Of a stretch of 64,000 nucleotides of DNA, positions 19,061 to 27,391 are shown one piece after another. The notes beneath the pieces are model-generated. The model ran no database searches. It had not been told where the DNA came from and saw nothing but the letters and a program-made list of their open reading frames with translations. A program made the position numbers and the translations under genes. Origin of the DNA: Pycnococcus provasolii (taxonomy: Eukaryota > Chlorophyta > Pseudoscourfieldiophyceae > Pseudoscourfieldiales); contig CP150554.1 in assembly GCA_049487715.1 (NCBI GenBank), positions 186,001 to 250,000 on the forward strand, in the 5' to 3' direction. The first letter of the stretch is position 1. Every line of letters starts with the position of its first letter.

Positions 19061-19861
19061 ATGTCCGACAAGAAACTCGCCACCGAAGTGTTCAACTGGC
19101 TCAGCACCACGCCAGAGCCGGGAACGCCTGTCGCTGACGCACTTGACGCACACTTCCCTGGTGCGCTGCCGGGCATCGCCGTGCTCAAGCGCACCACCGC
19201 CGTTCTCAAGTCCAAGTATGACATGGATGGCGATAACACCATCTACGGCCAGTCCATCTGCCCGGACGAGATCAACAACGAGAAGGGCGACCTCGCGGAT
19301 ATCATGAAGGAGTACTGGGGTGAGGTGTTCCCCATGGGCGGTATCGGTGGCGCCCCGTACGTGGGCAAGACGGGCTTCGGCGCCTTCTCGCACCACGTTC
19401 CCGACGACGGCCACGTCTTCATCATGTTCGGCCCGCACGTCGGCATCTCCAAGTCTGGAGAGGTTGGCAAGTACCACCGCATCGGCCAGGCAACCGAGTC
19501 CGGTTCGTGTGGTGCTATCCTTGCCGCCTACGCCCAGTGCTGCTCCGGGGACTCGTTTGATTTCGATATGGACGATATGCAGCAGTCGTATCTGCGCAGC
19601 GCGATTGCCCCGAGGTGCGAGGAGTGCAAGTCGGCGGCGAACCCTATCGCGGCCGTCACGCACGCCGCGTATGACTCTATTAAGGATAAGATGATGAGGA
19701 TCGTGAACACGAAGTTTGGCACGGGCAAGCTCGTCATCTTGGGCGGTATCCAGATCAACATGCCCGCGCCGTACGAGGACCACTACATGCCAAAGTTCTT
19801 CCAGGTGCTGCAGGAGGGCCAGGAGCCCGTGGACTTGCTGTCGGAGCTTACGTTCAACTGA
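19061..19861 (+). CDS. LCIB/LCIC-family carbonic anhydrase
   Basis: 266 residues from the ATG at 19061. The family blocks are all present: QSICPDEINNEKGD (about residue 58), MGGIGGAPYVGKTGFGAFSHHVPDDG (about 90-115), FGPHVGI, KYHRIGQ and ESGSCGAILAAYAQC (about 146-160). In this family a Zn ion is held by the Cys of the first block, the His of SHHV and the Cys of SCGA, in a beta-carbonic-anhydrase-like site; LCIB/LCIC of Chlamydomonas act in CO2 recapture around the pyrenoid. Unlike those, this protein starts almost directly at the domain with no evident plastid transit peptide, so a cytosolic location is possible. Confidence 0.9.
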   Translation: MSDKKLATEVFNWLSTTPEPGTPVADALDAHFPGALPGIAVLKRTTAVLKSKYDMDGDNTIYGQSICPDEINNEKGDLADIMKEYWGEVFPMGGIGGAPYVGKTGFGAFSHHVPDDGHVFIMFGPHVGISKSGEVGKYHRIGQATESGSCGAILAAYAQCCSGDSFDFDMDDMQQSYLRSAIAPRCEECKSAANPIAAVTHAAYDSIKDKMMRIVNTKFGTGKLVILGGIQINMPAPYEDHYMPKFFQVLQEGQEPVDLLSELTFN

Positions 19862-20322
19862 GCCGAATCATTCTGAGTGCGTCAAGTTGTTTGGTGTTTA
19901 AATTATTGTTCATATGAGCTGTGACGCAATAAGAGGTGCGCTTGAACCGTATGGGCACATACACGTGAGCCTATACGGCAGCGTTCATATACGGGCAAGC
20001 AGGTGAATAAGTTGTTTAAACATGAAACACGAAGAAACATGAAGAATTTTAAAAAGGTACACTTTAGTCTCGTAACACTAGGGTAGTGAACTTCATCCCA
20101 ACATCACCATCACATTCACGCCTTCTCGGAGCACGTCTGACTTCTAGGACAGCACAGCACAGGGAGACAGACAGTTTAGGCTCACCATGGCCCCTCCATC
20201 GCAGCAGGTACTTTATTCTTTCCCCCTCCCCCTCCCCTCCCCTCCCGGGCTTTCCCCTTCCCCCTCCTCGCGTCACTCGTCATTTGTCGCGCGGGAGGGA
20301 CTGACTGTCCGGGAGTGCGTGG
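19862..20322. other. Intergenic region with 3' hairpin
   Basis: Holds the LCIB 3' UTR and the promoter of the next gene. AT-rich to about 20060, then pyrimidine-rich. An ATG at 20187 followed by a GTACTT is a possible alternative first exon for the downstream gene but could not be joined convincingly. Confidence 0.4.
19947..19978 (+). other. RNA hairpin in LCIB 3' region
   Basis: Arms ccgtatgggc (19947-19956) and gcctatacgg (19969-19978) pair over 10 bp with one G-U wobble around a 12-nt loop, 85 bp past the LCIB stop codon. It could be a 3'-UTR structure. No function is known. Confidence 0.55.
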
Positions 20323-22326
20323 ATGAACGCACGAGCTTGTCCAGCGGCACCTTCGAAGGCAAGAGCTTGTTCAGCGAGGGTGATGGTGGCGGCAACTTCT
20401 CCGCCCTCACGGTTAGGGTCGTCGTCATCGTCGAAAGCCCAGTCCATAGCAATCGTGGGCGCGGGACCGATCGGATCAGCCGCCGCGAGACATATCCTGG
20501 AGAGGACGTCGGCCGACGCACTCGCGCAAGTTTACGTCATCGATGGGACACAGGCGGGAACACGCGGGTCGCACCACGACTTAGCGCGTCTGATCCGTGC
20601 GGCGGATGCCGAGGGAGACGCAAAGTGGAGTGTGCGCAACGCCGCGTCTCTTGCGGCGTTTGCTGAAATTGAACGCGAGTCTGGATGCAACTTTTTCCAT
20701 AAGAGCGGTGCGCTCGTCGTGGGACCTAGGACGTTCGTCGAGCGCGCGGCGAAGGCTGCGCAGACGGCGGGGTGCGAGCTTGAGTTGCTGGACGACGTGA
20801 GAGAACGATTTGCGTTTCTGACGCCGGCGACAGGTTGTGACGCCGCCTTGTACGACGACTCGGCTGGCTGGCTTGAACCGAACGCGATGATCGAAGCACA
20901 GCTCGAGTACGCGCGTAGACGTCACTCAGACCGTATACACGTCGTACCGGCGGCGGTGCAAAGCATCGAAGTACTGGACAGCACCGGTGGTGGCAGCGGT
21001 GGCGTGTTCGTGGAGCTCAGCACCGGGGCTATGCTTGTCGTGGACAAGTGCTTGGTGACAGCGGGTGCTCACACGCGTGCTCTGGCTGATGGTATGGTGG
21101 AGGGTAAACTTGACGGCGTTTCCGTCTCCAGAAGAACTGTCGCCCTTCTCGAGATTTCAGAAAGCACCGCACACGAGCTCGAGAAAGTCATGCCCACCCT
21201 CAAGTACCGATTCGAGGAAGGTGGCGGCGCGTCGGTGTCCGGCAATGAGCAGAGTAAGACGGAGGCAACGAGCGTCTACCTGCTCCCGCCGGTGCGTTAC
21301 GACAACCTCGGCGGTCGATACTTCATCAAGATTGGAGGAGGACCAAACGACCTGATGCCCGAGAATGTTAGCTCCGAGGAAATTGCCGAGTGGCTGGCAT
21401 CAGGAGGAGACGCCGAAATGGCTTCAAAGCTTGCAGATATCGGCCGCAACTTGCTCGGCGGCGTGACATTTGCAAATGAAGGGCACGAGACAATGGCATG
21501 CGTGACGACAGTTGGCAGCGATGACATGCGAATCGTGTCATCGCCGTGTAAGCGTGTGACTGCCGTCAGCTGCTGCTTAGGAAAGGCGGCAGGTCCGGCG
21601 GACGCGATTGGCGCGGAGATCGCCAAGCATGTCGTGGGCATTTCTGATCGGTGCATCGAGGTGGAAAGGAAATTCGCCCCACCGAGTGATTTGCAGACGA
21701 TGAGAGAGTCGGTGTCACGCCTCGGTGGGGGACTCGACAGTGAGAAAGTGACCCGTTTCGTTGATGAGTACTACGACGTGCCGAGCCTCGCGCTCGTGGC
21801 GTCGGACTGTTGGCTTCGAACTCGCAAGGTCGAGGGAGCTGCGTCGTCGTCGTGGGAATTGAAGCTGCCCGTAGACGTGGAATCACGATCTGGCGGAGAG
21901 CGAGAGGTGTTCCGTGAGGTGGTTGGACTCGAGCATGTGGCATCTGAACTTGCACAGATCTTGCATGAGCCGTCACTGTCCGCCGATGCGTGGAAAGGAG
22001 TTCTTGAGCGCATCGAGAGCGAAAACAGCAGCACGACGTTGGCATCCATCGCAAAATTTGCGACGGAGCGAATTACCTTTACGTTGGACGACTGCTCGAT
22101 CGACGTCGATTCTGCCGACTTTGGGCATGCGGTGATGGAGGTGGAGAAGCTCGTCGCAAGCCCTGACGAGATACCGGGTGCGAAGGATGAAATCGCACGC
22201 ATCGCGAGTAGCATCGGTGCTACACCTCTCCCAACTCAGAATGGTGGAAAACTTTTAGTCTATTTGCGGAAGTATCGGCAAGATGTGATTGACGTGTTGG
22301 TTCGTTCTGGCATTTTAAAAGAGTAG
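20323..22326 (+). CDS. FAD-dependent amine oxidase (DAO) fused to thiamine triphosphatase (CYTH) domain
   Basis: 667 residues, one uninterrupted frame. Residues 1 to about 40 look like a targeting peptide. The first domain (about 42-435) is a DAO/sarcosine-oxidase-type flavoprotein: IAIVGAGPIGSAAARHILE, GTRGSHHDLARLIR, and TMACVTTVGSDDMRIV, whose Cys aligns by eye with the covalent-flavin Cys of monomeric sarcosine oxidase. The second domain (about 443-667) starts with the CYTH signature IEVERKF (ExExK), continues with LRTRKVEG, WELKLP, DFGHAVMEVEKLV and KLLVYLRKYR, and matches thiamine-triphosphatase over its full length. CYTH enzymes hydrolyse triphosphates in a tunnel with Mg2+. I know of no described protein with this order. 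No stop or splice signal separates the halves. Confidence 0.85.
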   Translation: MNARACPAAPSKARACSARVMVAATSPPSRLGSSSSSKAQSIAIVGAGPIGSAAARHILERTSADALAQVYVIDGTQAGTRGSHHDLARLIRAADAEGDAKWSVRNAASLAAFAEIERESGCNFFHKSGALVVGPRTFVERAAKAAQTAGCELELLDDVRERFAFLTPATGCDAALYDDSAGWLEPNAMIEAQLEYARRRHSDRIHVVPAAVQSIEVLDSTGGGSGGVFVELSTGAMLVVDKCLVTAGAHTRALADGMVEGKLDGVSVSRRTVALLEISESTAHELEKVMPTLKYRFEEGGGASVSGNEQSKTEATSVYLLPPVRYDNLGGRYFIKIGGGPNDLMPENVSSEEIAEWLASGGDAEMASKLADIGRNLLGGVTFANEGHETMACVTTVGSDDMRIVSSPCKRVTAVSCCLGKAAGPADAIGAEIAKHVVGISDRCIEVERKFAPPSDLQTMRESVSRLGGGLDSEKVTRFVDEYYDVPSLALVASDCWLRTRKVEGAASSSWELKLPVDVESRSGGEREVFREVVGLEHVASELAQILHEPSLSADAWKGVLERIESENSSTTLASIAKFATERITFTLDDCSIDVDSADFGHAVMEVEKLVASPDEIPGAKDEIARIASSIGATPLPTQNGGKLLVYLRKYRQDVIDVLVRSGILKE

Positions 22327-22518
22327 TACCTACCCCAATCTGTAAATCTCAATATTACTTGAATGAGCAATCTCTTAGCATTTTCCCTCCACCACCACAA
22401 AAAAAAAGCACTTTCTTCTTTTTCCTTTACCAACAAACACCAAATTCCAGTAAATTCTCGGCATCGGCGCCGTCGGCCCCCCCCACCAGCTCCGTCAATT
22501 TACTTGCACGAACCAAAA

Positions 22519-24291
22519 TTAACATTCGGCCGGCAGCACAGACTCGCACGTGCACATATCCTTTTTAAAGCCATCCGGGCCGCAACACTGCGCAAACTCG
22601 ACGACAACGTCGCTGCTGCTCTTCGACGATGCCGCCCACTGCCACTTCGTGGAAATGCCAGCAAATTTACCATTCGGGTCGAGCTCGGAGACTGCACATC
22701 CGAAGTCGCACCACGTGTTTGGAAATTCCGCAGCACCATCGAAGCAGACCTCCTGTCCACGCGACTGGTCCCAACCAGCCTTACCCCAGTGAACGCGCGC
22801 GGGGCCGCAAACTGGGCTGCGGAAGACATCCATAACAGCCTGAAAGGCGTCGTTCTTGCCGTCATTGTTGTATTGCACGTAATCTTCCATGTTGAAGCCC
22901 ATCACGGGTTCGTCCGAGCTGTAGCTGAGATACCCTGACTCCTTGTTGGTGAGGCGCATGAGGAATTGGGTGCGGAATCCACGCCATGCCTCGTCGTCGG
23001 AATTGTAGAGGCGATCCGCCACCGCGGCAACGCAGTCGCCCACCTTGGAGAGCGGAACGAACATCTCCCACTGATCGTATGCGCTAAAAAAGCGGTGGCG
23101 ACGCGATTGCCCCTCCGTCATCGACATGTACGCGCGACGAGACGCGAATGTGCCTGGCATGACATTGTACGTAACGCTGCCGGCGTAGAATTCGCTCCAC
23201 AGGCGAGCGTTCGATCGCATGAAGCGTCGCTCTCCTGGCGTCAGCGCGCCACGTCCGTCGCTCTGCTGATTTTCCGTCACACTCATCGGCTCAACTTCGA
23301 GCAGCGAGAATTGGATGTGCCAAGCCTCCTGCGTTGGGACAAACCAGTACATCGCCTTCTCGTGGATCGGAAGTCCCGCATCATCCTTGCCAAACATCTC
23401 CGTGAAGAAATCGCCATCGTGATCCGCGCCTTCCATGTCTCGATTTGCGATGTACTTTTCTTGAAGCGTCTTCATTTCGCCGACAAAATCCTGGATCGGC
23501 TGGTTGCGTCGAGTCGAACGGCGCACGCTGCGCTGAGGCTCGATCTTCATCGTCAGCCACGTGTTGACTCCCAACCGACCAACATTAACGCGCATCGCAC
23601 TCATGAGGTGCTCGTTGTTTTCGTCGCTGAACGTTTTCGTGCTCCCGTCAGCGAGCACAACCTCAAACTCCGTCACCTGCTGGGACATCGAGCCATGGCG
23701 CATCGTCGTCCCGTGCGTTGCGGTGGACACCGCGCCGGCAACTGTCTGATCGATGAACCACGGAAACGCGGGGAGCGTGTATCCGCCGGATTCGCCGTAC
23801 GTTGCGAGGTAGTCCAACAGGTCACGCACGCGCACACCCGCAGCCACCTTGACGACATGATTCGCTTCGTCCACCTGGCAGCTTTCATTGTTGCACGTTG
23901 AGCACTCGCACGCCGGGTTGAGCGTGGTGTCACACGGGTCGCCGATTCCGTCCCCGTTCGTGTCTGGGCAGCCAATGCCAAGCACTTGCATTTCGGTCGT
24001 GACGATATTTACTGCATTCGACGCGTTTCCTGAACACGTGAACTCCGTATTCCAGCTGTGTCCGACACCTGAAGCTTTCACGAGAGGATGCTCCTTGACG
24101 ATTAGGGAAACCTGCTCTTCCGTCTTTGGCTTACCAAGCATGACATTCGGGCAGGTGAAGTGTCCTTGGAAGTTGGTGACGGATGCGGGCAAGATGGCGG
24201 ATACTTCGAGTACGATCGAGTTGGAGGCCACCACAAGTCCTACCAGACTCATCATGACGAGTGACACATCACGCGTCATCATCATTTTCAT
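22519..24291 (-). CDS. Secreted aldonolactone oxidase-like FAD enzyme
   Basis: 590 residues from the ATG at 24291. A signal peptide (to about residue 32) precedes an FAD-binding type-4 domain: KASGVGHSW, a VAAGVRVRDLL segment, and TVAGAVSTATHGTTMRHGS, which places it with L-gulono/galactono/arabinono-lactone oxidases. The C-terminal half keeps the ALO landmark VHWGKAGW (about residue 510). Inserted in the FAD domain (about 106-140) is a Cys-rich Ca-binding type loop, DTNGDGIGDPCD, with four nearby Cys, like a thrombospondin type-3 repeat. Known relatives make ascorbate-type products from aldonolactones with O2; a secreted member may instead oxidise extracellular sugars or lactones (inference). 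The C-terminus is Cys-rich. Confidence 0.85.
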   Translation of the reverse strand: MKMMMTRDVSLVMMSLVGLVVASNSIVLEVSAILPASVTNFQGHFTCPNVMLGKPKTEEQVSLIVKEHPLVKASGVGHSWNTEFTCSGNASNAVNIVTTEMQVLGIGCPDTNGDGIGDPCDTTLNPACECSTCNNESCQVDEANHVVKVAAGVRVRDLLDYLATYGESGGYTLPAFPWFIDQTVAGAVSTATHGTTMRHGSMSQQVTEFEVVLADGSTKTFSDENNEHLMSAMRVNVGRLGVNTWLTMKIEPQRSVRRSTRRNQPIQDFVGEMKTLQEKYIANRDMEGADHDGDFFTEMFGKDDAGLPIHEKAMYWFVPTQEAWHIQFSLLEVEPMSVTENQQSDGRGALTPGERRFMRSNARLWSEFYAGSVTYNVMPGTFASRRAYMSMTEGQSRRHRFFSAYDQWEMFVPLSKVGDCVAAVADRLYNSDDEAWRGFRTQFLMRLTNKESGYLSYSSDEPVMGFNMEDYVQYNNDGKNDAFQAVMDVFRSPVCGPARVHWGKAGWDQSRGQEVCFDGAAEFPNTWCDFGCAVSELDPNGKFAGISTKWQWAASSKSSSDVVVEFAQCCGPDGFKKDMCTCESVLPAEC

Positions 24292-25108
24292 CAACAACAA
24301 TGATAACAGTGATGTCGTCGTCGACCGGAGAGATTAGGCGGGCGGAGATTATGACGCTGATTGCTGATGAACCAAAACAGAAGGCTCTTCTAAGAAGTAT
24401 GACGACACCAGGAAAGGAAAGGAGTCCTGAGAGGTGAGAGCAGCGAGTGGTTCTCATCAGAGAGAACATGGTGATTGATGTCCAGTGACATGGCAGTACA
24501 GTGCAGTACAACAAAATAACAGCTACAGTGCAGTACAGTAAGTGTGTGTGACTGCCTACCGTAGGGTGGGTTTTCGCAGAGCCGAGGGAACAATAGGGTC
24601 GACGGAGACCGAGGGAACGGACATTCCAGGGGCGTGGGGGCAGGGGGGGGGGGGAAATAGGGAGTTCCCGTATTGTCCCGGGGATCCCTCGCTGAACCAA
24701 GATCCGTTTTAAAAACACCTACTCCCCTCTGTCACTCATCGGGGAGTAGCAAAATCTTGTTCTTACCTGTGTCCCCTCCCTGCACCTGTCAGCCTGTGCG
24801 AGTAGGCACATCACGCCTACTGTCACACACCTTAAGTAGTACTGCGCTGTCGTTATTCGAAAGATAGACTACCTTTACTTCTTGTGTGAAAACCTCCACT
24901 TCACAACTCCATCTTTGTCTGTGCACGGGTGGTGCTTGACCCCTTCACCGAGGTACTGTACCTTGTAGGGGTGGTGGGGATGTACAGTACATACTACTAC
25001 TGTTGCGATGGATGTTGTTCAAGGAGAGTCGAGTTACTGATTCTCATTTTGACCGAATTTATGACCTAACCCAGCAAGGCACACAACATGTTTTCGCATG
25101 TTAGTTTT
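24292..25108. other. Gene-free stretch between the lactone oxidase-like and GapB genes
   Basis: About 800 bp. Contains cagtacag-type short repeats (24494-24541), a G run (24643-24654), a GGGATCCCTC site (24681-24690) and further gtacagtac copies near 24980. It should include the promoter of the leftward lactone oxidase-like gene and the 3' UTR of GapB. No RNA gene was recognised. Confidence 0.45.
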
Positions 25109-26410
25109 TTAGTCCTCGTACACGCGGCACTCATCCGCATCGGGGTTGTCGCCGCAGAAGAGCTCGAGCGGATCGCCGCTCGTGGTGGGGCCCTCCCAGC
25201 GCATCGCGCAGAGCTCAGCGAGGTCCACAACGCGCTGGCTGTATCCCCACTCGTTGTCATACCAGGCAACCACCTTGAGCATGTCGTCACCCATGACCAT
25301 CGTGAGCGATCCGTCGATCGTCGTGCTCACATCCGTCTTGCGGAAGTCAATGGAGACGAGCGGGTCGTACGTGATCTCGAGAACTCCCTTCATCGGGCCG
25401 GACGCCGCCGCCTCGAACGCCTTGTTCACAGCCTCGGCGCTGATTCCCTTCTTGACCGTGTTGATGACGAGGTCAACGACGGACACGTTCGGCGTCGGCA
25501 CGCGGAGCGCAATGCCGTTAAGCTTGCCCTTCATCTGGGGGAGCACGAGCGCCACAGCCTTCGCCGCGCCCGTGGAGGTGGGCACGATGTTCATCGCCGC
25601 GGCACGCGCACGGCGCAGGTCGCGGTGCGACGCATCGAGCAGGCGCTGGTCGCCCGTGTACGAGTGCGTGGTCGTCATCGTTCCCTTGACGACTCCGAAC
25701 TCCGCGTCGAGCACCTTGACGAACGGCGCGAGGCAGTTGGTCGTGCACGAGGCGTTGGAGATGATGGGAGCCTGCGGGTCGAATTCGTCCTCGGCGTTGA
25801 CGCCAATGACGTACGTGGGGATGTCGTCACCCTTCGCCGGGGCGGTGATGAGCACCTTCTTGGCGCCAGCCTCGATGTGCTTGCCCGCGCCCTTGGAGTC
25901 AAGGAACACGCCCGTTCCCTCAATGATGAGGTCGACGTTCATGTCCTTCCACGGCAGCTGCGCCGGGTCGCGGTTGGCCACAACCTTGATCTCATTTCCA
26001 TCAACCGTGAACGTCTCGTCGTCGACGATCTTGATTTCCGCGTCGAACGTTCCGAGGAGCGAGTCGTACTTGAGCAGGTGCACAGCCGGCTTGACACCGC
26101 CCGACTGGTTGACAGCCACGATCTCGAGCTGTGTGTGTGTGTGTGTGTGTGCGAGAAGGTTGTTTTTTTGTTGGATTGTTGGATGCGTGAGTCAGAGGAC
26201 AGAAACAAATAACAACAGAGAGACAAAAAAAGCAGGCATTGTACGCACGTTCGTGTTGTCACCGCGCGAGTGCAGGCAGCGCACGAAGTTGCGTCCAATG
26301 CGGCCGAAGCCGTTGATCGCGACGCGGAGCTTCATCGAGGCGTGTGCGCCGCTGCCGTTGGAGGCGCCGAGCGTGCGTGCGGAGGAGATGGAGCGAGCGG
26401 ACGACAGCAT
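25109..26410 (-). CDS. GAPB: Plastid glyceraldehyde-3-phosphate dehydrogenase, GapB type
   Basis: Coding sequence complement(join(25109..26128,26249..26410)), 393 residues. Exon 1 gives a short Ser/Ala/Arg leader and [18 protein letters not shown]. The intron 26129-26248 (GTGCGT...ACACAG) splices DNTN to [11 protein letters not shown] in frame. The catalytic segment [11 protein letters not shown] and later [15 protein letters not shown] are intact. The C-terminus carries an extension ending [19 protein letters not shown], the CP12-like tail of GapB with two Cys ten positions apart. In GapB these form a disulfide that inhibits the NADPH-dependent Calvin-cycle activity in the dark under thioredoxin control. 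The leader is short for a plastid transit peptide, but the isoform identity makes plastid location likely. Confidence 0.93.
26131..26150 (+). repeat. (GT)n microsatellite in GapB intron
   Basis: A run of ten GT dinucleotides lies directly against the 3' splice site of the GapB intron, so on the transcribed strand the intron ends in (AC)n followed by AG. It takes the place of the usual pyrimidine tract. Confidence 0.85.
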
Positions 26411-27020
26411 TGTTATGGAGTTGTAGGAGTGGGAATGAGGCGATGGAACGGAGAGGGGAGAGGGGAGAGGGGGGGAACGTGCACCGTGTGTGTGTGTTGT
26501 GATATATCTATCCACGCACAACGAGGGGCAGCCCAGTGCCAGGGGAGAACTGGTGTGTGTGCTACTCACTCACTCAGGGTGCTCGAGCAGGGAAGGGCAG
26601 GGCAGGGACGGGCAGGGACGGGCGTAGGCGTAGGGGGGGCCGAAGGGAACGTGGGTGGCATCCACACGTGAATAAATAAATGCACCGCTGAGAGGGCACG
26701 AGAGGCCCGGACTCGGATCAGCGCGGGACCGACTGGATATTTCAACGAAAATGTGAGCCACAGGAGCATGAGGAAGCAATCGGAAATCTTATCAAGATGC
26801 TTCGGGGTCCCCATGAGAGGTTGGCTTTCGGGGTTGGCTTTTGTGGCTGGTGTTTCCTTTTTTTTCTTGACGAGGGGTTGGGAGATGCACGGACCCTGTC
26901 TAGGACCTAGGAGGGATCCCGGGGTCCCGTTCCCACGCCCCCTAAGACGGGACCTGACAAGTGCAGTGTAGTCCCGCCCCGTTAGAAACAAAGATCGTCC
27001 GTCCCGTTCCTTGCTTCTCC
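26411..27020. other. Divergent promoter region between GapB and HYPK
   Basis: About 610 bp. It contains a short (tgtg)n tract at 26488-26500, a gggcagggac-type minisatellite at 26590-26640 and a GAGGGATCCC site at 26911-26920. Both flanking genes start outward from it. Confidence 0.5.
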
Positions 27021-27359
27021 ATGGCGGCGGAGATGGACCACTCCTCCCAGGCGCAGGACAACAATGCCGCAGAAACGGCTCAGCAGATGGACCGAATCAC
27101 CGACCACGTCGACGACGAGGACTCCTCCTCCAACCTTGACGCGTCCAAGGCGGCGTCTGCGGCAAACGTCCTCGCAGCCAAACAGGCCAAAGAGCTCGAA
27201 GCGCAACAAGCACGGGAACGGGAACTGGCGGCTGTCAAAATTGACAGAAGCCACGTCGACGTCATCGCCGACGAACTCCTCGTCGACAAAAAGGTTGCGG
27301 AGAGACGCTTGCGCGAGCACGGTGGTGACGTCGTTAAGGCGATTCGCTCTTACCTGTAA
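27021..27359 (+). CDS. HYPK-like NatA-associated chaperone
   Basis: 112 residues from the ATG at 27021. An acidic, Ser/Asp-rich N-terminal half is followed by a charged helix and a C-terminal UBA-like domain, from about VDVIADELLVDKKVAERRL to the end (REHGGDVVKAIRSYL), which matches the HYPK/NAC-alpha-like UBA fold. HYPK binds the ribosome-associated N-terminal acetyltransferase NatA and tunes co-translational acetylation. Length is close to human HYPK (about 129). Convergent with UGGT: the two stop codons are 32 bp apart. Confidence 0.85.
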   Translation: MAAEMDHSSQAQDNNAAETAQQMDRITDHVDDEDSSSNLDASKAASAANVLAAKQAKELEAQQARERELAAVKIDRSHVDVIADELLVDKKVAERRLREHGGDVVKAIRSYL

Positions 27360-27391
27360 AAAAAGTTAATTCAATACACCTACACCTACAC

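Noticed and set aside
22966-23901. 311-codon plus frame opposite the lactone oxidase-like gene
   Set aside because: Pure antisense of a gene with clear FAD motifs; Arg/His-rich composition.
25088-26426. 374- and 426-codon plus frames opposite GapB
   Set aside because: Antisense of a highly conserved enzyme. They are long because GC-rich codon use suppresses stops.
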